64,000 nucleotides of DNA from G963664835 sp963664835 (GCA_963664835.2 CAXXUG010000020.1:1-64000); one strand, 5' to 3'. Counted from the first letter of the stretch, positions 36,367 to 44,577 are shown. Notes: generated by a model not told the origin, from the sequence alone. Made by a program: numbers and translations.

Positions 36367-37317
36367 ATGCGATATCGCCAACTTGGAACAACAGGTCTCA
36401 GAGTTTCGGCCATCGGACTGGGCGCAAACACATTCGGGCCCATGCTCAGCCACTACGTTGGCGAAGCGGACGCGATAAACATCGCCCAGCACGCGATGGA
36501 CGTGGGCATCAATCACATCGACACCGCCGATATGTATTCCACCGGAGTATCAGAGACGTATGTTGGGAAAGCAGTCGCCAGCCGGCGCCACGACCTTGTA
36601 ATAGCCACCAAGGTAGGACTCCCGATGGGCGACCTGCCGAACGACGTGGGCGCATCGCGAGGCCGGATAATGCACTCGGCTGAGCAGAGCTTGCGGCGGT
36701 TGCAGACCGACTACATTGACCTTTACTACATCCACAGACCCGACCCGAATACTCCACTGGAGGAGACTATAAGAGCCCTGGACGACCTCGTACGTCAGGG
36801 AAAGATTCGTTACCTCGGCTGCTCCGAATTCGCGGCGTGGCAGATCGCGCAGTCGCTTGGGATTTCGGATAAGCGCGGGTATGCCGGCTTCGCGGTCGTC
36901 CAGTCTCGCTATAACATGTTGGATCGAGGGCTGGAGGCGGAGGTGTTGCCATGCTGCGGGGCGTTGGGCGTCGGCATCGTGCCCTATGCTCCGTTGGCCG
37001 GCGGCCTGCTTACCGGCAAGTACGAGTTCGGCAAACCGCCGCCGGCCGGCACCCGTGGCCGGGGCAGTTCCGACATCGAGCCGCGATTGGGTGACCGCTC
37101 CACATTCGACCGGATCGAACGTTGGACCGCATTTGCCGCCGGACGCGGCCACACGCTGGCCGAGCTTGCGGTAGCGTGGCTGCTCTCCCGGCCGGAGGTG
37201 TCCTCCGTGCTGACCGGCGCTACGAGCACCCGGCAGATAGAGGCCAACGCCAAGGCGGCGGACTGGGAGCTGTCCGCCGGCGACGTCGCTGAGCTCGAGG
37301 CCACAAAGGGCGAGTGA
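36367..37317 (+). CDS. Aldo/keto reductase
   Basis: 316-residue NADPH-dependent aldo/keto reductase of the AKR11-14-like bacterial group. Catalytic tetrad elements are visible: DTADMYS (Asp and Tyr), IATKVGLP (Lys) and YYIHRPDPNTP (His). The C-terminal cofactor segment reads VLTGATSTRQIEANAKA. It starts at ATG 36367 directly behind a strong AGGAGG. Probably a stand-alone transcription unit; the substrate is not predictable. Confidence 0.93.
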   Translation: MRYRQLGTTGLRVSAIGLGANTFGPMLSHYVGEADAINIAQHAMDVGINHIDTADMYSTGVSETYVGKAVASRRHDLVIATKVGLPMGDLPNDVGASRGRIMHSAEQSLRRLQTDYIDLYYIHRPDPNTPLEETIRALDDLVRQGKIRYLGCSEFAAWQIAQSLGISDKRGYAGFAVVQSRYNMLDRGLEAEVLPCCGALGVGIVPYAPLAGGLLTGKYEFGKPPPAGTRGRGSSDIEPRLGDRSTFDRIERWTAFAAGRGHTLAELAVAWLLSRPEVSSVLTGATSTRQIEANAKAADWELSAGDVAELEATKGE

Positions 37318-37395
37318 TCTTAACCAGGCACAGCGACAGGTCTGGCACCGGTTACCTTTGGCGAGTTGAATGGCCGTACTGGATCAAACCAAGTA

Positions 37396-37431
37396 TTGTC
37401 AAGTAGTGACCAATAGTCTACAGTAGACTAT
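37396..37431 (+). promoter_or_regulatory. Promoter and 19-bp operator of the HTH/PIN toxin-antitoxin locus
   Basis: -35 TTGTCA (37396-37401), 17-base spacer, -10 TACAGT (37419-37424). A perfect palindrome with nine-base arms ATAGTCTAC and GTAGACTAT around a single A (37413-37431) covers the -10 and ends five bases before the start codon. This is where a self-repressing antitoxin would bind. Transcription would start almost at the ATG, giving a near-leaderless message. Confidence 0.6.
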
Positions 37432-37436
37432 GAGTA

Positions 37437-37724
37437 ATGATGTTAGATATTAAACGAGAGCTTTTCACTCCTGATCAGGCAGCCGACTACCTTCAAATTG
37501 ATCGCGAGACGATTTACCGCTACATCAGGCAAGGAAAGTTGGTGGCCTCGAAGCTCGGGCGCGCATATCGGATCCCTAGACGAAGTCTCGAACTCCTACT
37601 CTGGACCACACGCACGAGGCAAGACATTTCCTTGAGGGATTACACGGGGGCGGAGATTGCCGACTTTCTTCGCGCTGATGAACTCGACGAAGAGGCGAAT
37701 AAGATCACCAAGCGATTCGCCTAG
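37437..37724 (+). CDS. Excisionase-type helix-turn-helix antitoxin
   Basis: 95 residues. Residues about 9-55 are a MerR/excisionase-like winged helix (LFTPDQAADYLQIDRETIYRYI... then KLVASKLGRAYRIPR), followed by a short acidic helical tail. The downstream gene encodes a PIN domain 15 bases later, so this is most likely the antitoxin of a type II toxin-antitoxin pair that represses its own promoter through the adjacent palindrome. ATG 37437 or the next codon, ATG 37440, could be the start. Confidence 0.82.
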   Translation: MMLDIKRELFTPDQAADYLQIDRETIYRYIRQGKLVASKLGRAYRIPRRSLELLLWTTRTRQDISLRDYTGAEIADFLRADELDEEANKITKRFA

Positions 37725-37739
37725 GTCGATCAAGCGTGC

Positions 37740-38207
37740 ATGAGAATCGACTCAAATACTCTTCTGTTTTTTGACGCCGCCTGTCTAATCGCCGCAGCCG
37801 GATCACCCTCTGGTGGATCCGGTTTTTTGCTGTCTATTTGCTCCAAGCGCATCCTCAAGGGTGCCGTGTCGCAACCGGTTTTGGTAGAGGCGGAGCGGAA
37901 CATCCTCGCCAAATTGGGATCAGATGCTCTAGAGCGCTACCACCGCATTCTCGCGACTACCGCTCTTTCGCTTGTCCCTGTCCCGTCAGAGATCCGGTTG
38001 AGGCGCTTAGGTCGCCTCGTTGGTGTCAAGGACGCCCACGTAGTTGGCGCGGCTCTGGCGGCAAACTCGCCATTCTTGCTTACTCTCGACAAGCGTCTGG
38101 CCGAAAAAGTTTCCAATTCCGACCTTCCGGTCCTAGCAACCTCGCCAGGTGATTTCATAAAGACCATTCTGCCTAGACACATTAACTATCCGTCGGTCAG
38201 AAACTAG
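37740..38207 (+). CDS. PIN domain toxin
   Basis: 155-residue PIN-domain protein, probably a ribonuclease toxin. Acidic active-site residues are seen in LFFDAACLI (first Asp), QPVLVEAERNI (Glu) and VKDAHVVGAAL (third Asp), with the terminal LTLDKRLAEK element, as in PIN toxins paired with excisionase-type antitoxins. It follows the antitoxin by 15 bases in the same operon. It appears intact. Confidence 0.82.
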   Translation: MRIDSNTLLFFDAACLIAAAGSPSGGSGFLLSICSKRILKGAVSQPVLVEAERNILAKLGSDALERYHRILATTALSLVPVPSEIRLRRLGRLVGVKDAHVVGAALAANSPFLLTLDKRLAEKVSNSDLPVLATSPGDFIKTILPRHINYPSVRN

Positions 38208-38302
38208 CGAACGGGAACGGGATGGGACAGTCCCGACTGGGTGTGCACCGCGACGCAGGTGGTGGCCAGCATCCAAGAAGTTAGTTCGTTACCCAGTCCG
38301 GC

Positions 38303-39352
38303 CTATTCGTCCCCCAAAACCACCGGCGCCTGTCGCTCGATCGATTCGAGCACGGCTAGCACAACTGACAGCGACTTTGCGGCATCCCGGCCGTCGATCA
38401 ACGGGCTCTCCTCGCCTCGAATGACCCGGCAAAAGTGCTCGAGCTGCGAAACGAGCGGGTCTGCTCGTTCGACCCCGACACGCGACTGCTCCATCGGATA
38501 CTGCCACCCAGAACTCTCTCTGTCCACGTAACTCCAAAGCTCCATCCGCGGGAACGCCAGCGATCCCAAAGTGCCGAGGAAGAAGTAGCAGTTTTCGTCG
38601 GTCGGGAAATACATCGGATTTTCGTGGACAGCCGACTCATACGACCACGGACTCGGGGTCGCGTCTGTCCCCAGGATCGATCCAATCGCGCCGCTTTCGA
38701 ATAGGATAGAGATCGCCAATGAGTCTTCTACCTCGAGGTTTCTAGCCTCCGAGCTCGCCTGGGCATAGACCTGGCGGATCTCACCGCAAACGAAACGCAG
38801 CGTGTCCAACTCGTGAATCAGGTTGATCAGCGTCGGACCGCCACTTGGCCGCCGGCGCCGCCACTGCACGTCGAAGTAGTCAGCCGGCTTTAACAGCGCC
38901 CAGAGCATCGAGACTGCGACCAGATTGCCCAGCGTTCCGCCCTTCACAATCGAGCGGGCTTCCCGTATGTATGGACTATGCCGCCGGTGGTGGCCTACCA
39001 GCGCCTTGATACCGGTTTCGTCCGCGGTTCTTATGATGTGACTCGCATCTTCCATGGTGCCGGCGATTGGCTTCTCGATCAGCACGTGTAGGGATCTTCG
39101 TGCGCAGATCTCCACCACAGAAGCGTGATCGTCATTGGGCGTCGAGACAATCGCACCCTCCGGCTTCTCGCGCTCTATAAGCTCTTCAACCGCCGAGTAG
39201 AACGGGGCTCCGAGTCCTTGGGCGACCGAACTGCGGGCCGGGTCGACGTCACAAACTCCAACCAGCTCACAATCGCGGTGCGCGGCTACGAGATTGGCAT
39301 GTGTCTTGCCAACAAGCCCGGCGCCTATGATCGCCAGTCTTACCGGATTCAT
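38303..39352 (-). CDS. Gfo/Idh/MocA family oxidoreductase
   Basis: 349 residues. N-terminal Rossmann domain with IIGAGLVGKTHANL, the family motif VLIEKPIAGTMEDA (EKP, catalytic Lys) near residue 95, and a C-terminal substrate domain containing LIHELDTLRFVCG (conserved Asp/His region). These NAD(P)-dependent enzymes act on inositols, glucose derivatives or other polyols. It is encoded alone between the PIN locus and the acyl-CoA dehydrogenase; one copy of the dispersed hairpin repeat follows its 5' side. Confidence 0.93.
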   Translation of the reverse strand: MNPVRLAIIGAGLVGKTHANLVAAHRDCELVGVCDVDPARSSVAQGLGAPFYSAVEELIEREKPEGAIVSTPNDDHASVVEICARRSLHVLIEKPIAGTMEDASHIIRTADETGIKALVGHHRRHSPYIREARSIVKGGTLGNLVAVSMLWALLKPADYFDVQWRRRRPSGGPTLINLIHELDTLRFVCGEIRQVYAQASSEARNLEVEDSLAISILFESGAIGSILGTDATPSPWSYESAVHENPMYFPTDENCYFFLGTLGSLAFPRMELWSYVDRESSGWQYPMEQSRVGVERADPLVSQLEHFCRVIRGEESPLIDGRDAAKSLSVVLAVLESIERQAPVVLGDE

Positions 39353-39442
39353 TGCGACAGTCGAGGCCTCGCTTCACGGCACTCTATCGAGAATCGTTGA
39401 TACGGAATATACACGTAACGCTTGTGGGATGTTTGCACGGGC

Positions 39443-39471
39443 AATGTAGCGCTGGGACTTGTCCCTTGCTT
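39443..39471 (+). repeat. Dispersed hairpin repeat, copy B
   Basis: ATGTAGCGC followed by TGGGACTTGTCCC and TTGCTTC, with TATCCGGCA following. It sits between the start of the Gfo/Idh/MocA gene and the end of the acyl-CoA dehydrogenase gene, both on the minus strand. Confidence 0.65.
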
Positions 39472-39527
39472 CTCTGACCAGCTATCCGGCACCTCGGCGC
39501 GCCGACTGCCTCCCTGATTCGCGACCG

Positions 39528-40667
39528 TTACCGAAATGCATCAAGACCGGTGATGTCCTGGCCCACGATTAACGTATGAATCTCCTCGGTCCCTTCGTAG
39601 GTGAGAACGCTCTCCAGGTTGGAGGCGTGACGCATCGCCGGGCAGTCATCGGTAACGCCGGCGGCGCCAAATATCGTTCGAGCGGTCCGGCAGACGTCGA
39701 GCGCCGTCCGGACGCTGTTCCGCTTGCCCAATGACACCTGGGAATAGTGCAGCCGGCCCTCTTCCTTCAACCGGCCCAGCCGCAACGCCAACAGGCGGGC
39801 CTTAGTCAGTTCCGAGTACATGTCCACGAGCTTACTCTGTGTTAACTGGAATCCGGCGATAGGCCTGCCAAACTGCGTTCGTCGCCCGGCGTAAGCGAGC
39901 GCTGCCTCGAAGCCGTCCATGCCGGCGCCGAGCGAACCCCAAACGATATCGAAACGTGCCTCGTTCAAGCACTTCAACGCGGATACCAACCCGGTCGCGC
40001 CGGGCAGCGCGTTCTCGGCCGGAATTCGACAGTCGTTCAGGAGAATCTCGGCCGACATCGACACTCTCAGAGACATCTTTTGATGGATCGGTTTCACCTC
40101 GAACCCCGGCGTGCCGGCCTCGACCAGGAATCCTCGCACGGCGCCGTCACACTTTGCCCAGATAATCGCGACTCCGGCGATCGTCGCATTTGTTGCCCAA
40201 CGCTTGTGACCGCGCAACACGTACCCGTCCGCTCGCCGCTCAGCAGTCGTCTCCATTCCGGCCGGATCCGATCCGTGGCCCGGCTCCGTCAATGCGAAGC
40301 AGCCGATGATTTCACCATTAGCCATTGCCGGCAGATACCGCTCCCTTTGTTCTCGCGAACCGCAGCTGTCTATAGCGAACATAGACAGCGAGGATTGCAC
40401 CGAAGCGAAGCTGCGTAGCGCGGAGTCGCCACGCTCCAGCTCCTGGCAGACGAGTCCACGCGCGACCGGCGATTGACTTAGACCGCGATAGCGGGGATGG
40501 GTGCCGATCTCGATCAGTTGCGGTATCAGATGCCTGGGAAACTCGCCCCGCTCGTAGTAGCCGGCAATGATCGGCCGCACGTCCCGGTCGACGAACTCTC
40601 GCGCCCTCTCGCCGGCTGCTCTCTCATCGTCGGTCAGCAGCTCGTCGAAGCGGCAGTAGTCGATCAC
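39528..40667 (-). CDS. Acyl-CoA dehydrogenase (glutaryl-CoA dehydrogenase-like)
   Basis: 379 residues, FAD-dependent acyl-CoA dehydrogenase. FAD/substrate blocks are GCFALTEPGHGSDPAGMETTA and the WATNA segment, and the catalytic Glu region is TYEGTEEIHTLIVGQ near the C-terminus, as in glutaryl-CoA dehydrogenase (YEGT). The N-terminus FDELLTDDERAAGERAREFVDRDV fits that group. The start is a GTG whose bases overlap the stop of the upstream PIN toxin (GTGA), so the enzyme appears translationally coupled to a toxin-antitoxin locus, which is unusual. Confidence 0.92.
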   Translation of the reverse strand: MIDYCRFDELLTDDERAAGERAREFVDRDVRPIIAGYYERGEFPRHLIPQLIEIGTHPRYRGLSQSPVARGLVCQELERGDSALRSFASVQSSLSMFAIDSCGSREQRERYLPAMANGEIIGCFALTEPGHGSDPAGMETTAERRADGYVLRGHKRWATNATIAGVAIIWAKCDGAVRGFLVEAGTPGFEVKPIHQKMSLRVSMSAEILLNDCRIPAENALPGATGLVSALKCLNEARFDIVWGSLGAGMDGFEAALAYAGRRTQFGRPIAGFQLTQSKLVDMYSELTKARLLALRLGRLKEEGRLHYSQVSLGKRNSVRTALDVCRTARTIFGAAGVTDDCPAMRHASNLESVLTYEGTEEIHTLIVGQDITGLDAFR

Positions 40668-41035
40668 CGGCCGGCGACAACCGTGAGGCCAGGGAACACG
40701 TAGTGGGCAGCGTCATTAGTGATCAAAGGCACATCCAGTGTCAAGGCAGTCGCCGCGATCAGCCCATCTACCGTAGGCGCCGGGCGGCCTCTGCGCCGCA
40801 ACTGGTATAGCATCTTGCCGGCGCCCAAAGCTACCTCGCGGTCTAATTCAATAACCGCCAACCCCTCTAGGAACATTTGGGTCGGCTTCTCCTCCTCTAT
40901 GTTGATGCCTTGATACACTTCGCACACAGTCAATACGCTTACGCCCACGAAGCCCCTTTCTTGCCAAGACGACACTATCTTTACTGTATTGTCACGTTTA
41001 CGAAGAAAGTCGATGACAACGCTTGTGTCGAGCAA
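40664..41035 (-). CDS. vapC: VapC-like PIN domain toxin
   Basis: About 123 residues from a TTG at 41035 that opens MLDTSVVIDFLRKR, the normal VapC N-terminus; the frame stays open much further but through the antitoxin gene, so the longer start is rejected. PIN residues: first Asp in LDTSVV, Glu in TVCEVYQG, and Asp pair in TVDGLIAATAL and LITNDAAHY. The likely activity is site-specific tRNA or rRNA cleavage. It lies 40 bases after the RHH antitoxin, and its stop overlaps the acyl-CoA dehydrogenase start. The start codon is uncertain; there is no clear Shine-Dalgarno. Confidence 0.85.
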   Translation of the reverse strand: MLDTSVVIDFLRKRDNTVKIVSSWQERGFVGVSVLTVCEVYQGINIEEEKPTQMFLEGLAVIELDREVALGAGKMLYQLRRRGRPAPTVDGLIAATALTLDVPLITNDAAHYVFPGLTVVAGR

Positions 41036-41075
41036 ACAGATGATCCGCGAATTGTGTCGCGATTGTTGACGATAG

Positions 41076-41330
41076 TCACTCGCCAACTGGCCATTCGCCT
41101 CCCTCGCGCAAGGCGCGGACAAACCTGACAGTGTCCTCAGGTGTCTGCAGGTCTGGGTGGTTCTCGTCCTTCCAAGCACCTTTCCCGGCCTCAAGAGCCT
41201 TTCCTTGCCGGATCCAGCCCAGATGGCGCCGCGCGGCCTCCGTGATAAAGGCGCTCAACTGACCTTTAGGAACCTCCGAGTGAAGTTCGTCTGAGAGGTC
41301 GTCCGGCAGAGTCACGGTTACTCTCTTCAT
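41076..41330 (-). CDS. Ribbon-helix-helix antitoxin (VapB/CopG type)
   Basis: 84 residues from ATG 41330, which has AGGAGAGAG upstream; an in-frame extension to 41378 is less likely. Residues 1-43 are a ribbon-helix-helix DNA-binding fold (MKRVTVTLPDDLSDELHSEV... FITEAARRHL), followed by a toxin-binding tail rich in Trp, Asp and Glu. It precedes a VapC-type toxin. A 25-base palindrome about 190 bases upstream may be part of its regulatory region. Confidence 0.87.
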   Translation of the reverse strand: MKRVTVTLPDDLSDELHSEVPKGQLSAFITEAARRHLGWIRQGKALEAGKGAWKDENHPDLQTPEDTVRFVRALREGGEWPVGE

Positions 41331-41686
41331 GAGAATCTCTCTCCTAATATCTCTTGGCAACTTCTGGCGCAGATCCACGTGTGCACATCAATCTGTAAAG
41401 CCTGCAAGCCGAGCGCAAGCCCATATTTCCTGCCTGTTCTGATCCGCGGGTGACAACAGCCGCCTGCGCCAAATTCAACCTAAGGATTGTTGCGCCCTCG
41501 CCTTGGGTGCCCGCGCAAGCAATAATCATACTCAGAGTATGATTATACGTCGAACCAGCGATCCTAGTAGGGGTTAGATAGTCAAGGGCATACCTACTCA
41601 GTCCGTATGCCACAACATCGGTCGGCCTATTGCGGCTTCGCCGCACCCAGTTGGCGCCGGAAAAGCCGGCGGGGTCCTAGTTACTC
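41331..41686. other. Intergenic region with a 25-bp palindrome
   Basis: 356 bases between the antitoxin and the NmrA-like gene, both on the minus strand. No supported gene. The main feature is the perfect palindrome at 41522-41546. The rest is unremarkable, although the stretch after the NmrA-like stop may include its 3' end signals. Confidence 0.5.
41522..41546. promoter_or_regulatory. Perfect 25-bp palindrome overlapping a TATAAT box
   Basis: Twelve-base arms ATAATCATACTC and GAGTATGATTAT around one central A. On the minus strand the consensus -10 TATAAT occupies 41547-41542, at the edge of the palindrome, so a repressor bound here would cover a promoter firing toward the VapBC-type locus. 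No good -35 is visible. Same odd-length, single-base-centre design as the operator at 37413-37431. Confidence 0.55.
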
Positions 41687-42571
41687 CTATCCTGCGCCCC
41701 CCGGAGGGTTGCCCCAGCCGGCCTTCCGCAGCCATTCTTCAAATGTCGTTAGCTGCGGGTAGATGTCTCGCAGGGCCGGAATATCGACCTGGTAGCCTTC
41801 ATCATTGAACCATTGCAGCATCGCCGCCAGATCCGGATCGAAGCTCCGGATCTGGTCCATCGACTTTTCCACGAATCGAACCGGCCGGCCAATCGCCTCG
41901 CTGAAATGCTCCGCGACCTCTGGAGGCGTCAACTCGTCGCCGCCGATCTCGATCGCCCGGCCAATGAACTCCTCCGGCCTCTCCAGCGCCAGGGCAACGA
42001 ACGCGCCTATGTCGTCCACCGCGATCATCGCTAGACTCGTATCGAATCGAAGCTCCCAATTCAACCTTCCCTCTAGGATTGGCCCGCGAAAATTGGGGAA
42101 AAAGAAGTTCTCCATGAAGAAGACCGGTCGCAGGATAGTGGCGGGCAGTCCCAACGCGCGAATATGTTGCTCGATCTGCCACTTGCTCTCGAAGTGAGCG
42201 ACTCCAGTGTTGCGATTGGCGCCGCCAACCGAGCTATAGACGAAGTGCTTCACGCCGGCGGCCTTGGCCGCATCCGCAAGGTTCTTACCGTGCGAGACCT
42301 CGCCCTCCACGCCGACACTGGGTGGCCAGAACACCTGAACACTGAACACGCCGTAGGCGCCCTCCAATGCTCTGTCGACGGAGGCGCGGTCGGCCAAATC
42401 GCCTTCAACAACACTTGCCCCTTGCATCATCAGAGCGTGGGCGGCCGGCCCTTCCGCGTCGCGGGTGAGCGCACGCACCGTCCAGCCGGCGGCCAATAAG
42501 TGCCGCGCGACTGCTCCTCCCTGCTGCCCGGTCGCGCCGGCCACCAGGATGGTCTTCTCTGCTTTGTTCAC
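41687..42571 (-). CDS. NmrA-like NAD(P)-binding protein
   Basis: 294 residues of the NmrA/HSCARG atypical short-chain dehydrogenase family. N-terminal Rossmann motif GATGQQGGAVARHLL, VRALTRD cofactor segment, VEGDLADRASV and HFVYSSVGGANRN blocks. Such proteins sense NADP(H) redox state or act as reductases and usually lack the SDR Tyr-Lys pair. ATG start with weak Shine-Dalgarno. It appears monocistronic. Confidence 0.92.
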   Translation of the reverse strand: MNKAEKTILVAGATGQQGGAVARHLLAAGWTVRALTRDAEGPAAHALMMQGASVVEGDLADRASVDRALEGAYGVFSVQVFWPPSVGVEGEVSHGKNLADAAKAAGVKHFVYSSVGGANRNTGVAHFESKWQIEQHIRALGLPATILRPVFFMENFFFPNFRGPILEGRLNWELRFDTSLAMIAVDDIGAFVALALERPEEFIGRAIEIGGDELTPPEVAEHFSEAIGRPVRFVEKSMDQIRSFDPDLAAMLQWFNDEGYQVDIPALRDIYPQLTTFEEWLRKAGWGNPPGGAG

Positions 42572-42911
42572 GTCTGTCCCCTCATGTTTGAACTGGCCGA
42601 CTCTTTATCAATTTGGCCACAGACCAGACAGCGAATATTCCCATCGACTTCTATCGAGCTTACATCGAACAGTCTCAGTTTAAGCGTAATGAGCCCGACT
42701 GGGTCCGGCAATCAATTGTTCACTCGCGAGCCTCCCTGAAGGGTTTCCTTCCGCGACTAGCTATTCAGCCTCGTGCGAGTCTGGGAAACTCCTCGGCTAC
42801 CGTCGTCGCAAGGCGGCTAAAATCGACACGTATGGCCGGCCCGCGGGTAACCGCAACCCCTGATTTGTGCAACTATCCAATAAGGGGAATTTACTCACGT
42901 TGGCGGAGGAA
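42572..42911. other. Divergent intergenic region
   Basis: 340 bases between the NmrA-like gene (minus) and the sigma-nuclease fusion (plus). It should contain both promoters. No gene, repeat or strong hairpin was recognised. Confidence 0.45.
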
Positions 42912-44000
42912 ATGAACACCGAGAATCCCGACTCGATCCTAGTTGCGGCAGCCCAAGCCGGCGACAAGCGCGCGTTCGCCATTCTGTTCGAGCGACACCA
43001 ACCGATGTTGCAAATGCTCTGCCGGCGGATGTGTGGGAGCAGCAATCAGGCCGAGGACGTGGTCCAAGAAGCAGCTATCCAAGCGTTACTCAGCATAGAT
43101 CGACTGCGGCGGCCTGAGCGGTTTGGGTCTTGGCTAGCCGGCATAGGCCTGAACGTCTGCCGGCTCTGGCTCCGTAAGCGCCCGGACGACCAGTGGTCGT
43201 TAGACGCACTGTACGGTGGACGCTGCATGCCCGAGCAGTCCGCCTTGGAGCCGGGACCAGAGGAGATTGCTGAGGCGTCCGAGTTGGCGGCGCGGGTGCG
43301 CCGAGCGGTGGATGATCTGCCGACCGGACAGCGGTCGGCGATCCTGCTCTTCTATCTGGCCGGCATGACATACGCCGAAACAGCCGCCACGCTCGGCATC
43401 AAGGTCGGCGCCGTGAAAACGCGCCTGCACAAAGCCCGAAGAACACTTCAACGTCAGCTCTGGCATATTTGGAAGGAGGAGTTCATGGCTACAACAGCAG
43501 GCAGCCACCTGGTAGAGATGCGGGTAATCAACGTACAAGCTAGTCCAACACAAAGAGCAGCAGTGCTTCAAGAGGTGGCGGGCCCCCTTACACTGCAGAT
43601 TTGGATGGGAAGGTACGAAATAGAGGCCATCGCCGTTCATCTGGAGAATATCCAGCTTCCTCGACCGATGACCTACCACTTTACCGCTAGTCTGCTCCAA
43701 GCGACCGGATGGTCGCTGAGAGAGGTGCGGATCCCCAGAGTTTCCGAGGGCGTGTTCTATGCTGTCGTCGTCATCGACGGCCCAGCGGGAACGGCGAAGA
43801 TAGACGCCAGGCCGAGCGACGCCATTAACCTGTCTTTGATAGCCGGCAGTCCGATTTTGGTCGAGCCAAGAGTAATCGAGGCGGCCGCCTCTGTAAGTCA
43901 GCCGGTTTGGACAGGCGGAGCGGCAGAGGTAGCAGCGGAGGTCAGGGACAAGATGCGCGAGAAGCGTGTCAGCGAACGCTCGGAAAGCGCCGAGGGTTGA
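42912..44000 (+). CDS. ECF sigma factor fused to a bifunctional nuclease (BFN/DUF151) domain
   Basis: About 362 residues from ATG 42912 (alternatives TTG 42900, GTG 42867). Residues about 5-75 are sigma70 region 2 (FAILFERHQPML..., EDVVQEAAIQAL), about 120-180 region 4 (LPTGQRSAILLFYLAGMTYAETAATLGIKVGAVKTRLHKAR), and about 195-320 a bifunctional nuclease domain (PLTLQIWMGRYEIEAIAVHLEN..., LPRPMTYHF, DARPSDAINLSL). Free BFN proteins have DNase/RNase activity or protect DNA. An internal ATG at 43485 behind AGGAGG (43474-43479) sits at the domain boundary. There is no adjacent anti-sigma gene. The fusion suggests nuclease output controlled with, or controlling, transcription (inference). Confidence 0.9.
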   Translation: MNTENPDSILVAAAQAGDKRAFAILFERHQPMLQMLCRRMCGSSNQAEDVVQEAAIQALLSIDRLRRPERFGSWLAGIGLNVCRLWLRKRPDDQWSLDALYGGRCMPEQSALEPGPEEIAEASELAARVRRAVDDLPTGQRSAILLFYLAGMTYAETAATLGIKVGAVKTRLHKARRTLQRQLWHIWKEEFMATTAGSHLVEMRVINVQASPTQRAAVLQEVAGPLTLQIWMGRYEIEAIAVHLENIQLPRPMTYHFTASLLQATGWSLREVRIPRVSEGVFYAVVVIDGPAGTAKIDARPSDAINLSLIAGSPILVEPRVIEAAASVSQPVWTGGAAEVAAEVRDKMREKRVSERSESAEG

Positions 44001-44271
44001 AGGCCGAAAGTCAGGTTACTCCAACCCCCAACTCGCTAGGATGATGGCCGCAGAGTTGGAACGCCGACTGGTGGAGACGCGCGATCTCGCAGTCCGCGCA
44101 GGCGAAGACCGAATACGGATTGTCTGACGGCAAATCGAATTAAATAGCCAAGTCCAGACGAGACTCAAGAAATCGGCTCAGGCATGGCAGTCACAACTCA
44201 AGACTGACACAGGGCGATTGCCGGTGCTAACTGAGGGGTGGTGTGCTGGCGGTACGGCTGAGAGAGCAGAG

Positions 44272-44577
44272 ATGGCTGAACAAACTGCAACTCCCATAGA
44301 CTTGGACGCTGTCATTGATATATGCGAGCAAAATGACATCGCGTTCTTGGGCATATTCGGATCACATGCTCGAGGGGAAGCAACTCCAGAGAGCGACGTG
44401 GACCTACTTGTTCGCTTCGCCCGTAGAAAAAGCTTGCTCACGATTGTGCGGATTGAACGGCAAATCTCCGAACGCCTAGGTCGGCCTGTCGATCCGGTGA
44501 CGGAGGCTTCTCTAAGTCCCTACCTCAGGGAGCGTGTTCAAGCAGAAGTCGAATCGCTCCATGAAAAACTCGAATGA
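44272..44577 (+). CDS. MNT-type nucleotidyltransferase (minimal)
   Basis: 101 residues of the minimal nucleotidyltransferase family paired with HEPN toxins. GSHARGE at residues 30-36 and DVD at 42-44 supply the catalytic motif. In HepT/MntA systems this protein AMPylates the HEPN toxin to neutralise it. The start is set at MAEQTATPIDL; an upstream in-frame start at 44218 is less family-like. The expected HEPN partner overlaps its 3' end but is truncated (44561-44692). Confidence 0.87.
   Translation: MAEQTATPIDLDAVIDICEQNDIAFLGIFGSHARGEATPESDVDLLVRFARRKSLLTIVRIERQISERLGRPVDPVTEASLSPYLRERVQAEVESLHEKLE

Noticed and set aside
44041..44127. 28-codon peptide starting MMAAELERRL
   Set aside because: Helical-looking but too short and without a Shine-Dalgarno or homology to support it.
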